From positions 10,941,254 to 11,005,253 of the forward strand of contig SSBO01000012.1 in the NCBI GenBank assembly GCA_005281725.1: DNA of 64,000 nt. Direction: 5' to 3'. Position 1 is the first letter of the stretch. The number at the start of each line of letters is the position of its first letter. Origin of the DNA: Wuchereria bancrofti. Its lineage: Eukaryota; Nematoda; Chromadorea; Rhabditida; Onchocercidae. Below the pieces are notes generated by a model. It made no database searches, was not told where the DNA came from, and saw only the letters and a program-made list of their open reading frames with translations. A program made the position numbers and the translations under genes. This document shows positions 13,184-26,927 of this stretch, in pieces.

Positions 13184-15186
13184 ATGATTGGATATGGTAC
13201 CCAAGAATTGACATCCGTTGAGTACAGTGAAGCGGGTTTGATTACTGGAGTTGCGACGAGATTCCTTATACAACCTCTTGATGTTTTAAAAATTCGATTT
13301 CAAGTATGTAATCACTTCAGTTACTTAGCAAATTGCTATTTTTCAACCAAGTTGTTAGTACAGCATGTATGAATAACAAGTAGCTCGCTGTTCAGCACTT
13401 TAATTTATTAGCACTACAGAGTTGTATTAGGGGACCAGACTAAGATAAGTCTGGAACTGAAGTAACAGTAGTGCAACTGTTTAATATTATAAAATCAGTT
13501 CAGGTAAAAATCCTCTAAAAAATGTTTCTGCTTAGAAATAAGCTTCGTATACTTGTCCTTAAAATCAATTTTGGACAAAATCCTGGGCATTTATAGGTTA
13601 TTGTTTTTTCTCAAAAATGTGACATAATTGTCCTTCTATTTGTAAACTTGTTGGCATTACTGTTTAAGGTGCAAAGAGAACCAACATTCGGTAAAAGCAA
13701 AGGGCGGTATCATGGCATCTTTCAAGCTTGCTCACGAATTTATAAGGATGAAGGATTGGTGGCATTCTGGAAGGGTCATGTTCCTGCTCAAGGATTATCC
13801 GCCGTTTATGGAATTGTGCAGTTTGCCACTTTCGAGTTCCTTACTGAACAGGCAACTCGATACCCGCGTATGTTTCCACAACTTATTCGGGAAACTATGT
13901 AGAAGAAACTGATAAAAAAATCTTGTGAATACTCTTACTTTTGACTTTCTAACTTCTTACTTTAATTTAATCTGAGAATTTCAAATAACAAGTTTTCTGG
14001 ATTTGTTTTATTTCTGTTCAGTAGTTGTTTTCCTTTTTTTTTTTTTTCAGTTAAACATTTGCGGAAATTTATTTTAAGTTGCAAATGAAAATCGACGAAT
14101 AACGGACATAATATGCGGAGCGTTAGCTGGATGTGGAGCCACTGTTTCCTCGTTGCCGTTTGATGTTATCAGGACAAGATTAGTCATTCAAGACCAACAT
14201 AAAGTACATTTCCATTGTATTAGTATTCCGGTCTAACCGCAGCATGCAGATATTAAAGATACATTTTAGTAATTATTGGGATTACAGATTTATAATGGGA
14301 CGTTGCAAGCTGTGATCTTCATTTGGAACTCGGAAGGTTTCCATGGTTTTTTCCGAGGAATCACTCCATCTTTAATTCAGATTGCTCCTTTTATTGGTTA
14401 GTCATTGAAATATTTCGGAATTCTATTGTGTTTTAAAGTTTATACCTGTTCCATTTTCAAATTAAGGTAAATAACTTTTTGTTTTGCAGGCTTGCAGTTT
14501 TCCTTATACAATGCTCTGAGCAATTCATGGGAAAGACTTCCATATTACTTAGGTATATTTCAAAGTTTCTGGGCGCGAAATTTTGTTGTCACTCTTTCCA
14601 AATTTTGAATCATTGGATCTGATAGAAAATTTTCAGGATCTTTTGGACCGTTGTGTTGTGGTGCCTTAGCTGGTGTAATATCGAAAACAGTGGTGTATCC
14701 CTTAGACGTTGTACGACATCGTTTACAAGTTTGTTTTAAGTTAAACATCAAAATTTCTGTTAGAAATAGCGAATAGCATGGGTTTTATATCATGTTATTA
14801 AAAGTTTATTACCGAACTTAATTGTTACTTAATATAATTAATTTGTATAGGCTCATGGCTTCGGTCGTTTCAACCAGTTACCATGGCATTCGATGCATTC
14901 CACTATTACGGCCATTCTAAGAGATGAAAAAGTTGCAGGTATTAGTTTTTTATATTTTGGTTTAGATATTTGTTACTAACTTTTTCCTTTACTTCTATTG
15001 CAATTTTTCGGTTTTGGTTTAAGTATTTGCAACGTCTTTTTTCACAACCGCGTTCCCAATGTTCCTCTTGTAGGACTGTTCAAAGGATTGTGGCCATCAC
15101 AGCTCAAAGCTGCTTGCAGTTCCGGTTTAGCCTTCATGTTTTATGAAATTTGTCTGAAAGTAATGCAAGATCTCAAATCGCGTTAA
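13184..15186 (+). CDS. SLC25A19: Mitochondrial thiamine pyrophosphate carrier (SLC25A19-like)
   Basis: Eight exons join in frame: 13184-13303, 13669-13867, 14079-14203, 14288-14396, 14490-14552, 14637-14728, 14851-14938 and 15074-15186, giving 302 residues (human SLC25A19 has 320). The product is an inner mitochondrial membrane transporter of the SLC25 family, which exchanges thiamine pyrophosphate for other nucleotides. The three tandem carrier repeats each carry the signature: PLDVLKIR, PFDVIRTR and PLDVVRHR. Family-specific stretches shared with SLC25A19 include the start MIGY, the segment YHGIFQA, FWKGHVPAQ with its following VQFATFE, AGVISKT, and a C-terminal FKGLWPSQLKAA. Exon 2 reads on past its true end to a stop at 13902, but a GTATGT donor at 13868 restores frame with the TTTTAAG acceptor at 14078. 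It is followed 1.4 kb later by the SEFIR adaptor gene in the same orientation; the spacing is too large for a typical nematode operon. Confidence 0.93.
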
Positions 15187-16567
15187 TTCATGTGACGATA
15201 CTCTTTGTATTGCTTACTCAATTATAGTTACATCCAAAATCTATTGCAGGTTAGATGTTTTTAAACTATAACTCATGTCACATGGTTTATATGATTTAAT
15301 AACTTAAAAATTATCTAGTCTTAATTCATTTGGAATAATAAAAAATTGAATGGAAGAGTTCGTTCTAAATATGAGACTGTATGAGAATATTGCAGTCATA
15401 ACCGTTAACATTTGAGTAAGACAGAGGTCTTATTTTTTAGAAATAAGTTAATAGTCATACTAATACTTCATCTCTTTCTTCTGTCCTGTCTTTCTTACCA
15501 ATAGAACACTCTCGACAAATTTTGTTATTCTTTTTCATTGAGTGAACGCTTGTTGTTTATGTATTTTTTCTGGGTAAAGTCTTTATTGATTCCGTTATCT
15601 CAGTTGTAATTTCTATATAGTTTTTTTGTTTCGAAACACGGTTGAGGGTATTTGATGCATCTGGAGTCTTCAATATTTTTTATCGTGTCGTGATTTCTAA
15701 ATTATATTTATACTGATCAAATTCAACTACATTTTGGTTGTTAAGTTAATGCTTATAGTGACAACTGCCTTATATTATTCGATCAGATGTTTTAAAGCTT
15801 TATAATATGCTTGTATGTTTGAAATTTGTAAAGCACAGTACGTGACGCATATTCCTTATTCCTTATCTGATAGTATAAATTATGGAAATTATGCGAAGTA
15901 TTTTTTGTATTGTACGAGCAGTATCATATTAATGAAAAGCATTTATTTGTAATCTGTTCGCTTGATCATAACAAGTGTTACAACAGTTTTATCTTTGAAA
16001 ATTCGTTGTTGAGATCCCTCGCAACTTCTACGTATACCGTTAGGAATACGAAATGACATGCATAAATATAGCGGTGTAGGCGGTGTAGTGAGTCATACCA
16101 TAAATATTCGCTTTTAAAAGAATCACAGTATAAAGTGTTAAGATATCCTAGTCAGTCTCATACTGAAAAGGTAAAAGCTTCGTTTGGAAGTTTCATGTTG
16201 GGATTGGGTTCGATCGAAGAAGCATATATTTCCGCACAAGTGGAAATCTGGTTACTGTGAGCAGGATTTTCGTTTTAGTTAGTCTCAAAGTGTTTTCTTT
16301 TTGAAGAGAAAGTGCGCTTTCTTTGCAACTCACGAGGTTTCGCATATTCTGACAAAAGGACTGTTCAGGCATGCAAGGGAAGAGGCGGGGTGAGTGTTAG
16401 CCGTTTGATTGATTTCCTATAGCTTCAGATTTTGTAATTTCAGGTCGTTTAGAACAATTATTAGTATCCAAGTGTATATATGTCTTTGTGCAGAACTCTT
16501 CAGCTAATTGAGGTTCTACTGCGAAATTAGGAATTAATGTCTAATTGTTTATACGTTGCCACAATTG
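15187..16567. other. Intergenic: carrier 3' UTR and adaptor promoter
   Basis: AT-rich DNA with the carrier poly(A) signal at its left end. No supported coding exon. The part just before 16568 contains an upstream ATG (see the uORF entry). Confidence 0.5.
15337..15342 (+). other. Poly(A) signal of the carrier gene
   Basis: AATAAA about 150 bases downstream of the stop codon at 15186. Confidence 0.5.
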
Positions 16568-16581
16568 ATGGACATTTCTGA
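16537..16581 (+). promoter_or_regulatory. Upstream ORF overlapping the adaptor start
   Basis: An ATG at 16537 opens a 14-codon frame that ends in TGA at 16579-16581, overlapping the adaptor start codon (16568) in a different frame. If the transcript begins upstream of it, it would reduce initiation at the main ATG; if a leader is spliced on in between, it is irrelevant. Confidence 0.35.
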
Positions 16582-18982
16582 ACTGCAGTCGGTGTCGCTG
16601 GAAATTGAGCTCGATAGCGATATATATCCAACTCCTGCTGCTATCACAAAAGAAGTATTTCTATGAAAAATCACAATACAGATTACTTATCAGTGTTCAT
16701 CAACTGAAATGTATTGCCAGTATTATAGACTATATATGAATTCAAAAACGTTGGGGTTTTATTTTTTAGGATTATGGAGAGGAATCGATTTCCTTATTCT
16801 CTTTCAACAGTCCTCCTCCATGTGCATGGGATTTGGTTCCGGAAATTTCCGAAAATATTTCTATTACTGGATTATCAATGCGTGGATTACAGGAAATAGA
16901 ACTTTGCCTTAATCCTCCATCACGTGGCTCAATGCTGAATTGGGAGTACGTTGCCGCTGAATTTGGTTTTTCTAATAGCAGAATCATGGTTTGTATAATT
17001 TTAGAAGCTCATGCATTCATTCGTTAAAAAATTCTCAGTTTTTTCTTTTTTTTTCTGGTTGAAAAACTCATTTTCAGCACTTGCGAACATCTACAAACCC
17101 AACTGCGGATGTGCTACGAGAAATTACTCATCGTCCTTTAAAAAACTTACTTGATGTATTGGCAAAAATCAATCGAGTCGACGCACTTTTATCACTCCAA
17201 CCTTATCTTGAGAATGTGGTTGGAACTGTTGGTAATACGGAAATATTGAGCTCTGATTCAGGTTTATTTTATTTTCGCATTTGATCATATAACTAAAGAT
17301 TTAGTCAGCTTCATTCCCATCGTAAAATAATAAATTAATTTTAGGGTGGTTTAAATTCAGACTTTCGTAAGGATTAAACAGAAGTATTTATTTGCAGGTG
17401 CTTATATGAATGCTGCAAAAAGTGATGTCCTTATATATTCTGCATGTTCGACCAGTAATTCTATACCTAGTGCGTCGAATGCTAATAGTGTAATTAACAA
17501 TCAAAAATGTAATCTTTCTCAATGAAGTTTCCGTCTTAAGGCATCTCCAAAATCGAAACATATTTCTCTGAAGAGATATGAAAAAAGTTTGATGTTTTAC
17601 AGTTATTTTGGTGACGCATCATGAATCTGTTACAAATGTCGCGTTGCGGAAAAATTACAAATGGTGTCTGAAAAATTTGAGGTGATGATAGCTTTTCTCT
17701 TTTTTAAGATACTGATTGATTTTCTCAAACTTTGTAATTAGTCAATAAAATGTATGTGGTAATTCTTAAGAAGTCTTTGATCCAATTTTCCAATTAGGAA
17801 GTATGAAACATATTTTTCCCAAATTTTACCAAGTCATTCTAGAAAGTTGGGATGTGTAAGCAGATATTATAACAAAGGGATTGGTAACACCTTCCCACAC
17901 CTTCCGCTATTTATTTCAGGAAGCAAGCTAAGGAAATTAGCATGTCAGTATTTGATATTGACGATTACTTAGAGGCATGCTGCCAGTTTGAAGGACTACA
18001 TACTTTATTTGCTGATGTAAGTTCTTGTTCAATATTTGATTAACTGTTTGAAAAAAATTCTAGGCTTAACAACAAATATGAAAAACTGTCCAATTAATCA
18101 GGCAGTTAATGAAATCACCCTCTCGTTTCGCTTCCCAGTTTGTCAAAGTATGGAATGTCATGATTTTATTCGGATTTGGATTTGATTTTTTATATCCAGT
18201 TACTAACATGTTTCTTTTTTCTTTTATATTTATTGGATTTCGTTTTAAATTATCCTCTCCCTTTATGATTTATTAGTGGAGCTACTCGATTCTTTTTTCC
18301 GGATGTTAATTGCTATTTGTTCAAACAAAACAAAAAAAAGTTGAGTAAAACCCCAACCAATTTAGGCCTCCCATATTATTTGTGTTTTCACGGATGATTA
18401 TATGGAAATGTTAAAATCAAATGGAAAGGAACAAGCAGTGACTGTGAAGCAATATTTGCATAAACTTATGAATGGTGAATTTATGGAGCAAGGAAGTAAC
18501 CAACGTTTTTGTGCCGTAATTTTTCAGGTAACCAAAGTGTGGATTTTTTTCAACTGTTTATGTTATGTAGAGGCAAAAGGCAATGTTTAGCAAGACTTTC
18601 CAGTTCCTGTACTTTTCTGCTACGAACATCTTTCATGATACGAGAGGTGGGAAAATTAAGCAGCGTCGAAGGACGAAGGACTCATTCGGAAATTTCAGTC
18701 AATTCCAAAAAGATACTACTTGGCAGCTATGGTCAGTCAGTCTGATCGGCTAATAGTTCAACTCTAACCGTGAATTGGTTTATCAATAAATATCGAAGCG
18801 AACGAAGTTATGTACAAAAGGAACTTCTAATGTAGGAAGGATAGAATGGAAACACCCAAATGTTACTATTTCAGGGAACAGGGCGTGATATGCTTCCTCT
18901 TGGCTGGGCCAAGAGTACACTGGTGTATGAATTCCCTGCCAATCATGTACAGCTGTTCCGAAAACTGTTTGCGAAGAATTGA
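16568..18982 (+). CDS. actl-1: Death domain + SEFIR adaptor (ACTL-1/Act1-like)
   Basis: Eight exons join in frame: 16568-16654, 16770-16988, 17078-17261, 17398-17508, 17603-17681, 17920-18016, 18366-18527 and 18875-18982, giving 348 residues. Residues about 60-150 form a death domain: LNWEYVAAEFGFSNSRI with the downstream PLKNLLDVLAKINRVDALL is the usual helix pattern. Residues about 201-345 form a SEFIR domain: the first strand ILVTHHES, the middle HIICVFTDDYM, and the Act1-type block YLHKLMNGEFMEQGSNQRF followed by LGWAKSTLVYEFP. A TIR domain (MyD88) fits worse, because the GEF..QGS..RF block is characteristic of Act1/CIKS. SEFIR adaptors couple IL-17 receptors to downstream kinases; in Caenorhabditis elegans the equivalent route uses ILCR receptors, ACTL-1 and the IRAK homologue PIK-1. 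The symbol is assigned by domain architecture. Exon 4 is the least constrained join. Confidence 0.82.
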
Positions 18983-19080
18983 ACTGAACCAAATGTAGAT
19001 GTTTTCAGCGAATTCCGAAGAATGAGTTTGTGTGATTTATATCTTTCATATATGTCTGTTATCGCTCAAATCGGTAAGCT

Positions 19081-19086
19081 AATAAA
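19081..19086 (+). other. Poly(A) signal of the SEFIR adaptor gene
   Basis: AATAAA about 100 bases after the stop at 18982. Confidence 0.5.
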
Positions 19087-20275
19087 TTATATACAAATTT
19101 AAGTGACAAAACGTGCTTTATTAATTGAAATACTGTGCAGTTTACTGACTGGAAGTATTGTGTATTTGAAGAATAGAACCCTGAGTGAGCGATGCAGAAG
19201 GAAGCAAAATATACATACAGAGTTATGGTTACTACGAAATAGGGACTATGGGTGGGATAAGTCTCCCACATTTCACCAAAAACACTGACCGTAGCCTTAT
19301 CATTTGTGATATTTTAACAGCTTCTGATTTTCATCAAGAAGAGATTTAAGCCGATCATGATTCCGACTTCCTATGTGTCAATGTCAATAGAATTTTTACT
19401 TGCTTATCTTACATAAATTGTCAACTATTTCAACTTAGACTTGACCAGTTCGACTTTTCAATATCTTTAAGCAATTAGAAATTGTATGAAAGGTACTTGA
19501 TATGATATGTGCACGTGATATCGGCAAGTATACTATGGTGCGGCAGTTTTTCAATCTAAACCCATTCTATCGTTTCCAGATAACCCTATTCGTGTTATCG
19601 TTGACGGTATTATTGTATTCTATCACTTTGTTCAGCATATAAATTTAAAACAGAACAAGGAAGGGACGATCCCTCCACTTCATTTGAAATTCCAGAAGGC
19701 AAAGAAAAGAACTTACAGCAAACTGGTTCATAGATGTTATGCCATAATTAACATTGGATAGAAAGAGTTAAGTGAATTTCCGATAAGAGTAAGCCTCCTG
19801 AGCTCTACATAGCACTGGACAATAAAGGAGGGTAGGATAGGAAAGATAAAAGGTGATAGGAATTTTCGGATATTATAGTAAAATCCTGATGCCTACGACG
19901 TCTCGGGATGAGAAACAATTATGTTGTAACATTGTGACAAGTGGAACATCTTGAATTTTGTGTTCGGGATTGATTTTTTTTTTCACTTTTCTTGCCTGGA
20001 ATTTCTGTTTTCCAAGAAATTTGTTAATAACAGGGATATCTTATAAATCCTTCGATGAAATCAAAAAATGCACAAAAGTAATACCTAGATAGAAAGGCCA
20101 TGAAACCTTACAAAATACTGAGATAACAAGTTTCCGAGTAGCGAGACGACCCATTTGTTACACTCGCAAAATGGCCATAAACCCAAAGGTGATAGTAAGC
20201 TTCATATCGACTGGAGTGAGTGTTGAAAGGATGAGGAAGTTGACGGATGTGGCTGGGAATTGAGACTGGGAGTTG

Positions 20276-20292
20276 TGGCCCAGTGGTTAGTC
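20276..20292 (+). other. Isolated tRNA A-box-like sequence
   Basis: TGGCCCAGTGGTTAGTC fits the tRNA A-box consensus TRGCNNAGYGG. I found no B box (GGTTCRANNCC) or foldable tRNA in the following 100 bases, so this is at most a fragment of a tRNA-derived repeat or chance. Confidence 0.25.
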
Positions 20293-21474
20293 ATTTCTAA
20301 TTCCTAAATTATTAGTGTATTTCTTATTCCATTTTTGTTTGGTAGTACATTACCATTGTATTGATACATTGTTTGTGTTCTACCAACGATTTTCATTTAA
20401 TCTGTTATTAGTTTTTTCACTCTTTGTTTTGCCCATGTAATGCATCGAAAAATTTTTTTCCATAATAAAGAGCTTATGGTTTATTTAATTTTAGTTAAAG
20501 TAATCAGGTTTTGGCTAAGTTTATAGTACTAGTAAGACTGATATATGTGATTATGTAACGTAGTAGATATCTCGTGTTGTTGATTTGTAAATCTCATACA
20601 TTTAACAAATGACTGTTGATATTGTTATTGTTGCTTTTACTATTAATGTTGTTTATGAAAATGATCAATTTTACCGCTGTTAATTTTTTGAGTAATGCGA
20701 TTGGTTGTTTAAGGGTGAATTATGATTATGTATAAAGAATTTTAATAAAATATATCTATATCATTTCGGATTATGTCGGAGGAGTCAAAAGGAAGATAGG
20801 ATGAATAAATTCAAGCTGACTGATATATTTCAGGTTACTGTATGAGAGACATGTGGCTGTGAGAGTATATGTCGATCGGAAAGAATTAAGTCTTCCAACT
20901 CTGTAATCTGCAACAGTACACTCTGAATTTTGGTGACAGCTAAACGTTAGCATTCTATATTCTTTACTGAATTATCGCAATTACATTGAACGTATGTTTA
21001 TTATTTTATTTATCCTTCATTTATCTGCTAAATACTTTGCCATACCTCGCACAAATACATTGATTTTAATATTTGCAAGGTGAATTATGAATTACTGTGT
21101 TTCTTTAAAATCATCTCTCTTCGGTCTTGCACATTTTTTTATCTTGTAAGGATATATTTGAGGACAGTTCATTAAGCAAATACTTCTAACATTGTGAGAT
21201 GATTTAGATCTGCCGTACTGTTTTACCGAAAACTTAGTAATTCATACTATGACATCATTTTTTGGGATTAAAGATTTGAGGTAAATAATATTTTGGTTTA
21301 TTACATATACGGAATGTACATCAAGATATTCTTTTATAACGTAGCTTAATTCTCGACTACATATTGTTGGCATTATGATGTGTATTTATTTTGTACGCCT
21401 TTCTCAAGCGCAGATTTGTAAAAGGAAAAATTATCTTTTAATCTGTAAAAAGCAACTCTTGCTTGTAATGATTT

Positions 21475-21485
21475 CTTTTCTTCAG
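21475..21485 (+). other. Candidate trans-splice acceptor before gsk-3
   Basis: TTTCTTTTCTTCAG ends at 21485, 33 bases before the GSK-3 start codon, with a good pyrimidine tract. Either a spliced-leader acceptor or the end of a 5' UTR intron. Confidence 0.5.
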
Positions 21486-21518
21486 CTAATCGCTTTATTC
21501 ACTGCTTTGGTAGCAGAG

Positions 21519-24502
<2,984 letters not shown>

Positions 24503-26927
24503 ACCTCATACAATGAAAAACCTGTTTATGGATTTTGCTGCAATCTTCTGTCGGTAATGAGAATTGCTGACTTCTTAAAATCTCTTTCTGTCTTTGTTTT
24601 ATTACTTCTCTCGTTCTTTTTTTTTTTGTACATATTTACAGGTAACTGTTAAATTCGACTCAATATTGAATCTAATTCTTTTTTTTTTCAAGAATTTCGC
24701 TTTTCATTTTTTCAATTTGAAATTTCATGATGAAATATTATTTTATTGTTCTGTGGAATAAGTCATTTGTGATCCAAAAAGGTGATCCTTACGTGATTCC
24801 GGATGGTTTCGGATTTCAGATGTGATTTTCTTTTATTACATTTTTGCTTGTTTAAGTTGCTTTTTTTTTCACTTTTATTGTGTATACGCAATTGTAACAA
24901 ATTCTCTTCAAGGGAGTGGATCTGCATTCACGAAAACCTTAATAACTTTTTTGTTTGATAAATTTTTTGTTCGACATTGTATAACTGTGCAGCTTTGTAT
25001 GATTCAGATGTTCTGATGAACTCAAAAAATTCCATCTTTCTATGGTAATTTGCACTGCATCAGCTTTATCCATATGTTGTCGGCAAATATTTCACTGTTT
25101 ATTCTTACCCATCAGTTTCTTCATGGACTAATTTTCTAGAAATATGTTATTTCTTCTTGAAAACATATGGAAGTAAATTTGATAGCTGTATTTCCTTTAA
25201 AGTTTTTCCACATTGCATAATATCTTCATTGTTAGCAAATTCTTCTGTTCTAGAACTTATCATTTGCTCTGAAAGAATTATAAAATTTTTGCAGTTTTTG
25301 TGGTGCATTTTTTGTACTTTAATAGATTAATAATGTACGTGCACCTGCTTATACATATTCTGTTCAGTGCTGATTTTTGAGCAATTTCTTTTTAGTTCAT
25401 CCGCGACTCATACCTTGAGGTAAAGCAAAGAAGCTCTATAGAGTGTACGAAGATGCAAGTTTCTTTTTTCTCTTATACTAGCATGTAATATGTGATCAGT
25501 ACTTTCTTTAAAGTAAGTGAAATTGTGGTAGAAATATAACTTTTGCAGTTGGTGATAATTATTACTGCTTTTTTTGTACATATATCTTCTACTGCTAATT
25601 AAGTTCTATTTTAAAATAAACCCACTTGTTTGAACAAGAATAATTTCCCCATTTGTAATTGCGTTGTGTTTATATATATTTTTTGCTGTATTTGTCGCAT
25701 TTCATATCTAAAATGTGACCGTTACTTTTCTATATTTCCTCTTAACAGTAATACTAAATCCTTTTCTAACAATTCTAATCAGTTTAATCGTTTTTAGTTT
25801 CAGTCGTTCAAATATTTTTTTCGGATTGTGTGAAGCATGTGAGAGCTCAATTGTGAGCTATTTTTCCTTTTCTTGTGTGTGTGGCATATAAAGAACACCA
25901 CAGCTGTAAATGTTTCTCAGGAATTCAATATCTTACCCTGTTTTTATGAATCGGATTTTCTGTCTGCTATGGTTCTATACAATTAGTATGTATTAGATGA
26001 TACTACTGGTTTTATTTAGCAGAAAAATTACTACTGGTTGCTTATTATTCATTTGGAACGTACTTTCTGGTTTATCAAATTGGGTTTAAATCAGTTGTCA
26101 GAATATCAGCGTGCGAGTCTCCTTCCAGTTCAGTGCAATTTATGACAGGTCTCCATTGTTGTAACGATGATAACCCCATCTCCTAGTGTTAATAAGCATC
26201 TTTACAGCTTGTTATTAGATGTAGTAGTGAAATTAGTGGATGTGCTTGATTTTACGAAATGAACTGGAATTTAAAGTCTTTTTTTTCGTCCCCTTTATTA
26301 CTGTTCTGTAAGTATCACCAAGTTATCGCTATGCCATTTATCGATAATGACATTTAGTCTTGTTAATTTGATAGGAAGGTCTTGGTAGAGACAGAGACAA
26401 ATGTAATGCGAAATGTTATCAATAGTGTCAACTTCTTTGAGTCTTAAGTAGCGTTTGTGATTTACTTAGTGCTGAGATTCGTGTTCTCTTTTCTATAAGT
26501 GTAAGCAAAACCATATATTAAGCATGTAAGGTATCCCAGTACTAATTACAATCGAGTCAAATTCATTGCTGTAATGGATTTTTGAATAGCTATGCAAATA
26601 ATGAAAGCCTGAAATTCTTTTTTTATTGGGAGAAGGGGGAATGTGCCATATACTTCCAACTTTATCTGTAAAATTAGTTCCAAATTTGAGTTGAGGATGT
26701 AGTTTCAACTGAAATTACTCATTACTGAAGAATTTTTTACCCAAACAGTCATCTGCGTTTATCACAGTCTTTGTTTAAAATCAGCATATTTATCTAAAAT
26801 GTTTTCCCAGAAAATTCCTTTAAATTGTAAACAATTTGAATTTAGTTTTGCATATAAACATTCGTTGATAAAAATGCGGACAGTTATTGAAGATAAAGAT
26901 TTTGCGCAATAAATTTAGCATAATTCT
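24503..26927. other. Convergent intergenic region and 3' UTRs
   Basis: T-rich on the plus strand throughout. It should hold the GSK-3 3' UTR (AATAAA at 25615-25620) and, on the minus strand, the 3' UTR of the MAM-like gene (AATAAA read from 26627-26622). I see no coding exon. Confidence 0.5.
25615..25620 (+). other. Possible poly(A) signal of gsk-3
   Basis: AATAAA 1.1 kb after the GSK-3 stop codon. Earlier non-canonical signals cannot be excluded. Confidence 0.35.

Larger units (their letters stand above)
18983..21518. other. Intergenic region between adaptor and GSK-3
   Basis: About 2.5 kb without a supported exon. The part between 19480 and 20300 is less AT-rich than usual intergenic DNA here and may hold decayed repeat sequence. 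A pol III A-box-like motif is at 20277-20287. Another AATAAA lies at about 20744. Confidence 0.4.

Noticed and set aside
14560..14751. Minus-strand ORF in the carrier gene
   Set aside because: Antisense shadow of exon 6 of the SLC25A19-like gene.
18528..18874. Possible extra exon in the last intron of the SEFIR adaptor
   Set aside because: Exons 7 and 8 join in phase 0 and give the continuous SEFIR order (RFCAVIFQ then GTGRDMLPLGW); adding sequence would interrupt the domain.
16568..18982. MyD88 orthologue
   Set aside because: The C-terminal domain has the Act1-type LM.GEF..QGS..RF block instead of TIR boxes.
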